Under the pieces are notes generated by a model, which saw only the letters and a program-made list of their open reading frames with translations, searched no databases and had not been told where the DNA came from. A stretch of DNA of 64,000 bases from an uncultured Bacteroidales bacterium (lineage in GTDB: Bacteria > Bacteroidota > Bacteroidia > Bacteroidales > Marinilabiliaceae). The first letter of the stretch is position 1; each line of letters begins with the position of its first letter. Positions 43,015-51,609 of the stretch are shown here, one piece after another. The stretch spans positions 38,238-102,237 of the forward strand of contig CALAUL010000078.1 in the NCBI GenBank assembly GCA_937892255.1, given 5' to 3'. The position numbers were made by a program, and so were the translations under genes.

Positions 43015-46000
43015 TTACTCAGTTATCGTTGTATCTACTTGTTGTTCTTCTGCGTCATAGTCATCAGGCAACGATGAAGAGCCTAAATCTGCTTGCCATT
43101 CGCTGATACGTGTATCTATCATCTCCGCTATGTCATCATCTTCGCTCTTGTAGTTTTCTCGAAGACTTTCCAAATACTGTCTTGCTTGGAAGTCGTCTCC
43201 TTGTACATGATATATATCTGCCAACAAGACGAAGCTTCGTGCCAACCAATATTGGTGTGGTGTACCATTCTCTACGTAATCGAACACCTCTTTCTCTGCT
43301 GCTGCATACTCTTTGTTGTCGAAATATATCTGTGCTATACGATATTTAGCTTCTGCTCCCTCTTCGCTCTTAGTGTTATAGGACAATTCTTTGAGGTCGT
43401 CCATTGCTTCGCTCTCACGCGACAGCTTTATCAGTGATGTTGCTCTGAGATATTTTGCTTCACGCAATATCTCCGGAGTAGCTCCTACCATGTCTATCAC
43501 TTTGCCTGCTCCGTCTACACACTTGTCCAAGTCTCCTAAATGTTGCTGACAACGCATTTGTCCGATGATAGCTTCGGTCTTGTTTGCCACCACTTCGGCT
43601 TCTTCTTCCAAACGCTGGAACATAGTACACGACTCCGCATACTTACCGCTCTTATATAGCAACTCACCACTTCTCAAGAGTGCGTCTTCGGTATACATGC
43701 TACGTGGCTGTTGTGCTACATACATATACGATGTGAGTGCTCCTTCATAGTCTTGCTCTACGTACTGACAATCTCCAATGTAATAGTTGGCACCCGTAAC
43801 GAAACGTCCATCGGGGAATGCTGTGAGATATTTAGCAAACGACTCTTTCGCTTGTCCTTTTTCTCCTCTCAGATATAGACGTTGCGCACTCACGAACATC
43901 AACGAGTCTCGCTCATTCATCTCTACACGTGCAAAACTGCCAAGTGTTGCCGTATATGCCATATATCCGTCGAAGTCGCCACGTTCCATATATACATTCC
44001 TCAAGCCTGCCAATGCGTCCATTGACTCAGGTGTCGCCGGATATTCATTGATGACTCGTTTGTAGAACGCCATCGAGTTGTCATACTCGCCGTTGTTGTA
44101 ATAGAGCAGCCCCAACTGCAACATGGCTTTCGATGCCAAACTGCTCTTCGGATAACGTTCTTTGACAACTTTATAGTTGTAGATAGCTTCCTTTATCTGC
44201 TCCATGCCTACGTATGCACGCGCTATCTCATAATATGCATTGGCACAATATATTGACTTAGGATAGTCTGTTATAAGTTGTTGCAACTGCTGTATCTTAG
44301 CGTTGTTGTCTTTTGTTAGTCCAAGGCTTATGCCTTTCTGAAGCATCGAGTAGTCTCCCACCGACTTTGACGTTGCAATAGCTTTGTCGTATGCTTCTAT
44401 TGCGGGTTTGAAGTTACGGTCTACATACAGACAATCTCCCAAACGATTGTATGCATCGGCAAGAATCTTTTTGTCTTTGTGATTAGCGAGAGACGTGAAC
44501 TTCAAGAACCAACCGTATGCCTTATCGTAGTCTTTAACGTTAAATCGAGTATATCCAAGGTTGTAATGACAGAGGTTAAACTCGTCCAATTCTGCCGCTC
44601 CGTATGCATTGATAAACATGTAATAGAGTTCGTTTGCTTCGTCTATCTTGCCTGTGCGATACATACACTCACCTTTCCAATAATAAGCACGTGCTTTGAG
44701 TGCAGCATCGTAATCGCCATATTTCAAACTATAGTCGAAGAACTCTACAGCTTCGTCAAACTTCGTATTCTCATACAATTCTAATCCTCGGTAGAATGCA
44801 AGTCGTTGCATGGCTGTGTAAATACGTAAGTTCTTGTGCTTTATCTTTTCCATGGTTGCAAGAGCTTGACGGTAGTTCTTCGTCGTGACAAATGCTTTAC
44901 CCATGAAGTCGTATGCCTCATCTATCTTGTCGCTGTTGGGGTATGTATCTATGAACTCTACGAATTGTGTTATTATCTCGTTGAACGGAGCAAAGTTAAG
45001 TTCATAGGCCAACTTTAACTTATTGAAGTGAGCATCTTCTTTTATTGCTTTGTCGAAGTTCGCTTTTGACGCTGCGTCAAATGCTACACGTGCTTTGTTC
45101 TTATTACCAAGTCGAAGGTATGAATCTGCCAAATGATAATAAGCATTTTGCGACAACTCGTCACGTTCTCCTGTCACTTTAGATAAGTTCTGCGATGCTT
45201 CGACATATTTTCCTTCGTAGTAGTAACACATTCCCAAATGGTAATAGTCGGCTCTGTTTATGGTACGAGTTGCTGATATAAGTTTCTCATACCATGTTAT
45301 AGCTTTTCCGTACTCAGCCAACATGAAATGTCCGTCTGCCATGATGCGAACCATATCTATCGACTTTCTTGAATCTCCCTTTGTCAACGGCTCTGCATAT
45401 CTAACGGCCTCTGAATAGTAACCTTGCAAATAACAGATATGTGCTATATAATAAGGTGCCACACTACTAAATCCCGCATCTTTCTCAAGTTCGAAGAATG
45501 CCTTTTGAGCTTCGTTCAGATTACCTTTCTCGTAATCTACATGTGCACGGTAATACTTCATTGCTCCGGCATAACGACCTTGATTGTCATTCAGTCTGTC
45601 AAAGTATGCCAATGCACGAGCATGTTTGCCGTCCATGAAGTAGCAATAACCCGTTTTGAAAACCAACTCCGGACGTATACTCTTCGGTACTTTCTTATCG
45701 TCAGCTTTCAAGAACCAATCCAACGCCTTGCCCTCGTCACCTTTTATAAGATAGTAATCCCCCAAGTGGTACAACGCCTCGTGATGATGTATGTTTTGCG
45801 GACAACTCAATGCAAAACTACGCAACAACGACGGGGCATCGCTGTTCATCAGCTTTTTGGCTGATACCGCTTCAAAGAATTTACTGTCGGCTACTAAGAC
45901 TTCTTCTTTATCGCTCCACTCTTCTACAAAGTCTGCAAATGCAGTACGTGCTGCACCATACATCTCTGCGTCAAACAATTGTATTGCATTGTTGTAAGAT

Positions 46001-46104
46001 GTTACGGCTGATTCGTGAGAGAGCGACTTCTGCCCCATGATACTCTGACATGCAAGTGCAGAACATATCACTATAAATGAACTACGTTTCATCAATTTAC
46101 TCAA
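43015..46104 (-). CDS. Large tetratricopeptide-repeat protein
   Basis: A 1029-aa exported protein with a signal peptide (cleavage after ~24) and some 20 TPR-like repeats such as ALYHLGDYYLIKGDEGKALDW, AYYHLADSYLRLGNK and AKYRIAQIYFDNKEY. TPR arrays mediate protein assembly; here it may be a periplasmic partner of the barrel encoded immediately downstream. The C-terminus is acidic (YDAEEQQVDTTITE). No enzymatic motif. Confidence 0.87.
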   Translation of the reverse strand: MSKLMKRSSFIVICSALACQSIMGQKSLSHESAVTSYNNAIQLFDAEMYGAARTAFADFVEEWSDKEEVLVADSKFFEAVSAKKLMNSDAPSLLRSFALSCPQNIHHHEALYHLGDYYLIKGDEGKALDWFLKADDKKVPKSIRPELVFKTGYCYFMDGKHARALAYFDRLNDNQGRYAGAMKYYRAHVDYEKGNLNEAQKAFFELEKDAGFSSVAPYYIAHICYLQGYYSEAVRYAEPLTKGDSRKSIDMVRIMADGHFMLAEYGKAITWYEKLISATRTINRADYYHLGMCYYYEGKYVEASQNLSKVTGERDELSQNAYYHLADSYLRLGNKNKARVAFDAASKANFDKAIKEDAHFNKLKLAYELNFAPFNEIITQFVEFIDTYPNSDKIDEAYDFMGKAFVTTKNYRQALATMEKIKHKNLRIYTAMQRLAFYRGLELYENTKFDEAVEFFDYSLKYGDYDAALKARAYYWKGECMYRTGKIDEANELYYMFINAYGAAELDEFNLCHYNLGYTRFNVKDYDKAYGWFLKFTSLANHKDKKILADAYNRLGDCLYVDRNFKPAIEAYDKAIATSKSVGDYSMLQKGISLGLTKDNNAKIQQLQQLITDYPKSIYCANAYYEIARAYVGMEQIKEAIYNYKVVKERYPKSSLASKAMLQLGLLYYNNGEYDNSMAFYKRVINEYPATPESMDALAGLRNVYMERGDFDGYMAYTATLGSFARVEMNERDSLMFVSAQRLYLRGEKGQAKESFAKYLTAFPDGRFVTGANYYIGDCQYVEQDYEGALTSYMYVAQQPRSMYTEDALLRSGELLYKSGKYAESCTMFQRLEEEAEVVANKTEAIIGQMRCQQHLGDLDKCVDGAGKVIDMVGATPEILREAKYLRATSLIKLSRESEAMDDLKELSYNTKSEEGAEAKYRIAQIYFDNKEYAAAEKEVFDYVENGTPHQYWLARSFVLLADIYHVQGDDFQARQYLESLRENYKSEDDDIAEMIDTRISEWQADLGSSSLPDDYDAEEQQVDTTITE

Positions 46105-46276
46105 AATCTATTTTGAGCGTAAAGATAATAACAACAGAACACTTTTCAATGAGATATTATTTAATTTTTCTCCTAAAAATGAATTAAAACGACATCTAAG
46201 GGTACACATTCGATACACTCTTGTATTTTGTCATTTGTACAATGTGTATTTATTAGGAAAAGAGTATTTCGGCAGA

Positions 46277-46990
46277 CTACTTGATGAGTGTAGGAACATA
46301 CATATTCCGATAACTATATGTCCAATTTGTCACCACAGTATCACCATAAACATCGAAGTACTTTATCCTCAGATATGTTCTCTCTACAGAGTCCTTCTGT
46401 AAGTAATTCAACGGCACACTTATGACATCGTGTTTCAAATACGACAGACTGTCAGACTGTCTTTGGTAATGCTTCAACCACATGACATGAAGAGAGTCAT
46501 TTTCTGCCTCTTGCTCCGACTTCTCATATGTCAGACAGATGTAGTCATCATTTCCATCACTTGTAGCGTACATTGTCGAGAAGTTGAAATAATCGTTGCG
46601 TCGCCAGTCGCGGGTAATGTGCATATCCACCGATACAAAAGGAACAGTGCCCCACTCCTTCGGGTTGACGGACGACTGATTAGAATAGTATACAACAGGA
46701 CGTGTTATATCTTCGCTTATCTCCACAATATCAACATAAAACGTTGTTAGCAGAGTATCACTCACCGGCTCTGACGTTCTCAAACTAAACTCCACTCTAT
46801 CGCTATCCTCCAGTACCGAACCGTCCATATCCGACAGCAAAAAGGTATGGTCATAGTAATGTATGGCAAATACCGAATCCGTTCGCTCGATAGAACCGAT
46901 GCCCTGAAACAACGACGTGTCTATCGATGTCTCATTACAAGCAACAAACAGCAATATAGCCCACAATATGTATAATAACCTCTTTATCAT
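46277..46990 (-). CDS. NigD-like lipoprotein (tentative)
   Basis: A 237-aa protein with lipobox FVAC (C18) and a predominantly beta mature part. The tail TYLRIKYFDVYGDTV resembles NigD-type C-terminal domains found in Bacteroidota lipoproteins. That match is from memory and weak. It overlaps the FKBP gene by 4 bp, so the pair is probably cotranslated. Confidence 0.6.
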   Translation of the reverse strand: MIKRLLYILWAILLFVACNETSIDTSLFQGIGSIERTDSVFAIHYYDHTFLLSDMDGSVLEDSDRVEFSLRTSEPVSDTLLTTFYVDIVEISEDITRPVVYYSNQSSVNPKEWGTVPFVSVDMHITRDWRRNDYFNFSTMYATSDGNDDYICLTYEKSEQEAENDSLHVMWLKHYQRQSDSLSYLKHDVISVPLNYLQKDSVERTYLRIKYFDVYGDTVVTNWTYSYRNMYVPTLIK

Positions 46991-47505
46991 TTTACATCTA
47001 CAACTTCTATATCATATCGTAATATTATACGTCCGCCAATGCGTTTCTCATCACCTATCAAACCGTATGCTTTATCAGGAATAAGTAACAACGTTGCTCG
47101 AGCATTGCGTTTCATTCCCACTATCGCCTCATCAAGGCCTGCCACCTCATGTCCTCTGCCGGCAGGAAAGACCTTCATACCATCATACTCCGAGTCATAA
47201 AACTGATGTCCCAACAAGTCACTTATTGTATACTTCAACGACACCGTCTCGCCCTTCTTTATTGGTTCGCCCACACCCTCGTCATGAAGTGTCAACCACA
47301 GACCACTCGACGAAGGTGTCGGATTGAGCCCCATGGTGTCTGAATACTGCGTGATACAAAGCGAATCCATGCTCATAAGACGCTTGTTGTACTCTATAAG
47401 AGTAGCCTTCGTAGGCGCACGACGCACCTGTCGTTCTTCGGTACATGAGACGACAATCAACACAACAACAAGTGCGAATGTTATTTGTTTTGCAAAGCCA
47501 ACCAT
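46987..47505 (-). CDS. FKBP-type peptidyl-prolyl isomerase lipoprotein
   Basis: A 172-aa lipoprotein with lipobox VVSC (C21). The FKBP fold covers ~75-170: KKGETVSLKYTISDLLG, FYDSEYDG, AGLDEAIVGMKRNARATLLLIPDKAYG and GGRIILRYDIEVVDV. It likely assists folding of envelope proteins in the periplasm, like GldI-type FKBPs. The start overlaps the 3' end of nrnA by 25 bp. Confidence 0.87.
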   Translation of the reverse strand: MVGFAKQITFALVVVLIVVSCTEERQVRRAPTKATLIEYNKRLMSMDSLCITQYSDTMGLNPTPSSSGLWLTLHDEGVGEPIKKGETVSLKYTISDLLGHQFYDSEYDGMKVFPAGRGHEVAGLDEAIVGMKRNARATLLLIPDKAYGLIGDEKRIGGRIILRYDIEVVDVK

Positions 47506-48506
47506 TCTTCGTAGAACCTTACAATGTTATTTTCATATATCTTCACTGCATCTTCCAATGCTCCGTGATACGTACCTCCCGCAGCATTGAGGTGTCCTCC
47601 TCCGCCAAAGTATCGAGCTGCAAACTCATTGACGGGGAATTCACCTTTAGAACGTATCGACAGTTTGATACAATCCGGACGTTCGAGTATCAAGACATTA
47701 GCCACAACGTCTCTTGCCTGCAACGGATAGTTAACAAACCCTTCACTATCGCCCGTGTTGTAGTTGAATCGGTCCAAATCTGCAGCACTCAATGCCATAA
47801 TGGTCAGAGGCTTCTTTGCTATGCGACGCATTCTGCAACCAAGGGTAAAACCAAGAAGTTTCAACTGACGCATGTGTTTGTTATTAAATATCTTCTCATG
47901 AACTTTCATCTTGTCGATACCCATCTCAAGAAGTTGTGCCACTATATAGTATATCATCGGATTGCTCGAATTATACGACAATCCGCCTGTATCTGTCATT
48001 ATGCCGGCATAGAAGTTCGTTGCCGCATCGAGTGAGATATATTTCTCATACCCCGCTTCTTTAAGTATCTGATATACATAACTACATGTAGCCGGTTCTT
48101 CCGGATTAGAAAAAAAGACATCTACATCTATAGACGGATCGATATGATGATCAATAAGAATCTTAGTTTTATTTACAGACTTAATCTTCTCTGCCATCGA
48201 CTTCACCCTATCCAATGAATTAAAATCCATCATGATTATGACATCTGCATTATCTATGATAACATCACACGCCTCCTGCTCTCTCTCGTACGCCTTTATA
48301 GTCTTATAGCCATTTATCCACGAGTAAAATGTCGGAGCAAGGTCCGGAGTTATCACCTGTGCCTCTTTACCCATATTAAGCAACACCTGACGCAAACCTA
48401 ATGTAGAACCCAATGCATCTCCGTCCGGATTGGTATGACACGTCAAAACAAAACGACTATTACTTTCTATCACCTGACGAAAATGTTCTATTACCTCTTT
48501 ATTCAT
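47481..48506 (-). CDS. nrnA: Bifunctional oligoribonuclease/PAP phosphatase NrnA (DHH family)
   Basis: A 341-aa DHH-DHHA1 phosphoesterase. It shows HTNPDGDALGS, IMMDFNS, IDHHID, MTDTGGL in the DHH domain and the DHHA1 signature GGGGHLNAAGG near the C-terminus. It degrades nano-RNAs to mononucleotides and can remove 3' phosphate from pAp. The ATG at 48506 (MNKEVIEHF) is preferred; an ATG at 48524 would add six residues. It heads the nrnA-FKBP-NigD-like cluster. Confidence 0.9.
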   Translation of the reverse strand: MNKEVIEHFRQVIESNSRFVLTCHTNPDGDALGSTLGLRQVLLNMGKEAQVITPDLAPTFYSWINGYKTIKAYEREQEACDVIIDNADVIIMMDFNSLDRVKSMAEKIKSVNKTKILIDHHIDPSIDVDVFFSNPEEPATCSYVYQILKEAGYEKYISLDAATNFYAGIMTDTGGLSYNSSNPMIYYIVAQLLEMGIDKMKVHEKIFNNKHMRQLKLLGFTLGCRMRRIAKKPLTIMALSAADLDRFNYNTGDSEGFVNYPLQARDVVANVLILERPDCIKLSIRSKGEFPVNEFAARYFGGGGHLNAAGGTYHGALEDAVKIYENNIVRFYEEWLALQNK

Positions 48507-48936
48507 TATATACTGTTTTGCCACAAAGATAAAATAAAATGGAAAAACAAATGATACTATCCATTTTTATTTTGAGTCACACACCAACCACTACTCAATC
48601 CACCTTTACCACTTCACTTCCACAACAAACTACAATACACACCGACACCACACTCCCCAGCTCCATCTTTTTCCTCCTTGCAATACTCCCATCAATAACT
48701 TTACAACAAGAGACAAAAAGGCTAAGCAAAAGACCTTTTAAACTAAAATAAACGAACCTCTTTGCTACAAACAAACCTTTCAGACTATAAGAAAATGTGC
48801 ATTTTTCTTACTATGTACAAGGCACAGCTCTTACAACACACAAACAATGTTCACATTCCAACACTTGCCGGCTTACTACCTCGTAAATACAAAAAGGAAG
48901 AGACTCATACAATGTGAACCTCTTCCTTTCTCTAAG
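48507..48936. other. Intergenic region between nrnA and tRNA-Lys
   Basis: No recognised gene. It includes a Thr/Ser-rich open frame at 48539-48751 that looks spurious and low-complexity C/A-rich sequence. Confidence 0.4.
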
Positions 48937-49009
48937 TGACCCGCCAGGGGATCGAACCCTGGACCCACAGATTAAGAGTCTGTTGCTCTACCAGCTGAGC
49001 TAGCGAGTC
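48937..49009 (-). tRNA. tRNA-Lys (CTT)
   Basis: A 73-nt cloverleaf on the minus strand: acceptor GACTCGC/GCGGGTC, discriminator A, anticodon loop CTCTTAA with anticodon CTT, T-arm with GGTTCGATCC. CCA is not encoded. Confidence 0.96.
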
Positions 49010-49052
49010 AGCATCGTTGCTACCGGCTTACCGTCTTTTCCGATAACGAGTG

Positions 49053-49083
49053 CAAAGGTAGATGTTATTTTTGTTTTTGCAAT
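49053..49083 (-). promoter_or_regulatory. Promoter of tRNA-Lys
   Basis: Minus strand ATTG (49083-49080), 19 nt, TACCTTTG (49060-49053). The sequence from the -7 box onward, CTACCTTTGCACTCGTTA, is identical to that upstream of tRNA-Asp copy 2. Confidence 0.7.
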
Positions 49084-49170
49084 GAACAACCTTAAAAAAA
49101 AATCTCTTTTAATATTCTTTCACAATAGACGTCTCTTTGAAACAACCTATAATTGCCACAATGACAAAAA

Positions 49171-49214
49171 GAGAGTCGACAGCTAATCCCAACACACGGA
49201 CGCCGTCGACTCTC
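49171..49214 (-). terminator. Terminator of htpG
   Basis: A perfect 10-bp stem GAGAGTCGAC/GTCGACTCTC, followed on the minus strand by TTTTTG, 24 bp after the htpG stop. Confidence 0.85.
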
Positions 49215-49237
49215 CTTACTTATTTATGTCTGTTGAC

Positions 49238-51301
49238 TTACATCAAACTTACACTTCGCTTTATGAAGTTGGTCAAGCTTTCGCCCTTCAACATATTGTT
49301 AGAGAGCAATGCAAGGTCGACAAGTTGTGAAACAAGTTTCTCATCTTTAGCAAACGAAGCCAAGACTGACCTCTTCTGCTCTTTCAAGGTGTCAATCTGC
49401 TTCTCTACGTCCGACATTGCATCTTTGTCAGCCTGAGGTATCTCATCATCTTTCTTTCCCTCTTTAGACTTGTTAAGCTCTGCCTTACGTGCTTCTGCCT
49501 TTTCCAAGTCTTCGTAGATACTCTTCAAGCCACCTTTTGTTGCTCCTTCCATGTTCTCAACCAACTTATTCACAAGTGGGTGATTGCCATTGACAACGAT
49601 GTTCATTGAGTCCGGCATCTCGCCATAGAATGACATCATACCGCCACCTTGCATAGCACTCATCTCTTTCATACGACGCATCCACTCGTTCTGCGTGATG
49701 ACAACAGGAAGTTCGTTCTCGCCAAGTGCCTCAACCGAAACAGAGAAGTTAACCTTATCCATAGTTGGCACTTCGGCTTGGAAGACGCCGGAAAGCTCTT
49801 CACACTGACGTGTTGTGAGAGTCAACTTAGCAGCATTGTCTTTTACTATCAACTTGTCGATGACATCTGAGTCTACACGTGTGAAACGTGTCTTTTCAAA
49901 CTTCTGCTCCAAGTGGCTCATAAGAGGCGAATCCAACTGTCCGTCCATCAAGAGCACATCATAACCCTTATTCTGTGCCGACTGTATGAATGTGTACTGA
50001 GCGTCTTTATCGTTAGTATAGAGATAGATAAGTTGTCCGTCTTTGTCTGTCTGTTCGCTTTTTACAAGCTCTTTAAACTCATCAGCGGTGAAGTACTTTC
50101 CATCGACATTCTTGAAGAGCATAAATTTCATAGCACGCTCTGCAAACTTCTCATCTGTAAGCATGCCATACTGAATGAATATCTTAAGGTCGTCCCACTT
50201 TGATTCGAAGGTTGCACGGTCATTCTTGAATATCTCTTCCAAACGGTCTGCTACCTTCTTAGTGATGTGGCTCGAAATCTTCTTTACATTGCCGTCGCTC
50301 TGCAAGTACGAACGAGAGACATTGAGTGGAATATCCGGCGAGTCTATGACACCATGCAAGAGTGTCAAGAAGTCCGGGACAATGCCCTCTACCGAGTCTG
50401 TCACAAACACCTGATTGCAATAGAGTTGTATTTTGTTGCGGTTAATGTCAATATTCTGCTTAATCTTAGGGAAATAGAGAATTCCGGTAAGGTTGAACGG
50501 ATAGTCGACATTGAGGTGAATGTTGAATAATGGCTCGTCTGCCATAGGATACAACTGACGATAGAAGTTTGCATAATCTTCGTCTTTGAGTTCAGACGGC
50601 TTTTTTGTCCATGCGGGACAAGTATCGTTTATGACGTTGTCTTCTGCTGTCTCAACTTGTTTCTTCTGCTCACTGCTCCACTCTTTCTTCTTTCCGAAGA
50701 CTATCTTTATAGGAAGAAACTTACAATATTTGTTCAAGAGTTCCTCTATTTTGCTTTCCTCAAGGAACGAAGCTTCTTCGTCCGACACATGCATGATGAT
50801 GTCAGTTCCGCGCTCTGCTCGTTCTGCGTCTTCGAGTGTATACTCAGGGTCTCCTGTACACTCCCAACGTACAGCTTGCGCTCCATCTTTGTACGAACGA
50901 GTGATGATTTCTACCTTGTCGCTCACCATGAACGATGAGTAGAAACCCAAACCAAAGTGACCTATGATTGTAGCGGCGTCGTCTTTGTGCTTTTCGAGGA
51001 ATTCTTCAGCTCCGGAGAATGCTATTTGGTTGATGTATTTTTCAACCTCGTCCTTTGTCATACCGATACCATTGTCTGATACAGTGATGGTCTTCTTGTC
51101 TTTGTTGACCGACACGCTCACCTTTAAGTCTCCTAACTCGCCCTTAAACTCACCCTTCTGCGACAATACTTTCAACTTCTGTGATGCATCAACAGCATTT
51201 GATACTATCTCTCGTAGGAAGATGTCATGATCCGAATAAAGAAACTTCTTTATTATTGGAAACAAATCCTTGGTGCTTACACCTATTTTACCTGTTGCCA
51301 T
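49238..51301 (-). CDS. htpG: Molecular chaperone HtpG (Hsp90)
   Basis: A 687-aa cytoplasmic Hsp90. The ATPase N-domain shows FLREIVSNAVDA (catalytic Glu and Mg-binding Asn), DNGIGMTKDEV and GHFGLGFYSSFMV; the middle domain has GIVDSPDIPLNVSR-like sequence and a normal C-domain. Length is a little longer than E. coli HtpG. It is transcribed alone. Upstream lie a TTGGCACG-N4-TTGA core (51369-51354) and three TGACA-N3-TGTCA dyads (51382-51458), matching the dnaK control region. Confidence 0.97.
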   Translation of the reverse strand: MATGKIGVSTKDLFPIIKKFLYSDHDIFLREIVSNAVDASQKLKVLSQKGEFKGELGDLKVSVSVNKDKKTITVSDNGIGMTKDEVEKYINQIAFSGAEEFLEKHKDDAATIIGHFGLGFYSSFMVSDKVEIITRSYKDGAQAVRWECTGDPEYTLEDAERAERGTDIIMHVSDEEASFLEESKIEELLNKYCKFLPIKIVFGKKKEWSSEQKKQVETAEDNVINDTCPAWTKKPSELKDEDYANFYRQLYPMADEPLFNIHLNVDYPFNLTGILYFPKIKQNIDINRNKIQLYCNQVFVTDSVEGIVPDFLTLLHGVIDSPDIPLNVSRSYLQSDGNVKKISSHITKKVADRLEEIFKNDRATFESKWDDLKIFIQYGMLTDEKFAERAMKFMLFKNVDGKYFTADEFKELVKSEQTDKDGQLIYLYTNDKDAQYTFIQSAQNKGYDVLLMDGQLDSPLMSHLEQKFEKTRFTRVDSDVIDKLIVKDNAAKLTLTTRQCEELSGVFQAEVPTMDKVNFSVSVEALGENELPVVITQNEWMRRMKEMSAMQGGGMMSFYGEMPDSMNIVVNGNHPLVNKLVENMEGATKGGLKSIYEDLEKAEARKAELNKSKEGKKDDEIPQADKDAMSDVEKQIDTLKEQKRSVLASFAKDEKLVSQLVDLALLSNNMLKGESLTNFIKRSVSLM

Positions 51302-51353
51302 AGTTTATTTATTATTGTTTTATTTGTTTTTTATTATTTCTGCTTTTCTCTCT

Positions 51354-51370
51354 TCAACATTCGTGCCAAA
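51354..51370 (-). promoter_or_regulatory. Sigma-54-like promoter core of htpG
   Basis: Minus strand TTGGCACG (51369-51362), AATG, TTGA (51357-51354). The spacing of the -24 GG to the -12 dinucleotide equals the sigma-54 consensus TGGCACG-N4-TTGC, but the -12 ends GA, not GC. The ATG is about 50 nt downstream. Confidence 0.5.
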
Positions 51371-51381
51371 CTTCAGTATCA

Positions 51382-51458
51382 TGACAAAATGTCATTTATT
51401 AATTGGCATCGATGACAAATTGTCCAACATCGATATTGCCACAACTGACATTTTGTCA
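51382..51458 (-). promoter_or_regulatory. Three-site TGACA-N3-TGTCA operator/enhancer array of htpG
   Basis: Sites: 51382-51394 (perfect arms), 51413-51425 (one mismatch), 51446-51458 (perfect arms). Start-to-start spacing is 31 and 33 bp. The array lies 12-88 bp upstream of the sigma-54-like core. Confidence 0.72.
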
Positions 51459-51549
51459 TATTTTTGCGACTTTGTCCGACTTCTTGGCTATAATAGAATT
51501 GCACATTAAATTTAAAACAATTTCTAAACATAGCACTATCCATAAAAAA

Positions 51550-51575
51550 GGAGACAAGCTTCAAAGCTCATCTCC
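51550..51575 (-). terminator. Terminator of pnp
   Basis: Minus strand GGAGATGAGCTT pairs with AAGCTTGTCTCC (12 pairs including wobble), then TTTTTT. Confidence 0.8.
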
Positions 51576-51609
51576 ATAGTATTTAAAACAGAAATCTGTT
51601 TATTTCTGA

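Larger units (their letters stand above)
51302..51609. other. Control region between pnp and htpG
   Basis: From the pnp side it holds the pnp terminator, the three dyads, the sigma-54-like core and a T/A-rich leader. No gene. Confidence 0.7.

Noticed and set aside
43225..43250. TTGGCACG on the minus strand as another sigma-54 site
   Set aside because: It lies inside the TPR coding sequence and lacks the TTGM element at the right distance.
48539..48751. 70-codon plus-strand frame rich in Thr and Ser
   Set aside because: Low-complexity composition, no neighbour context and no recognisable start signal.
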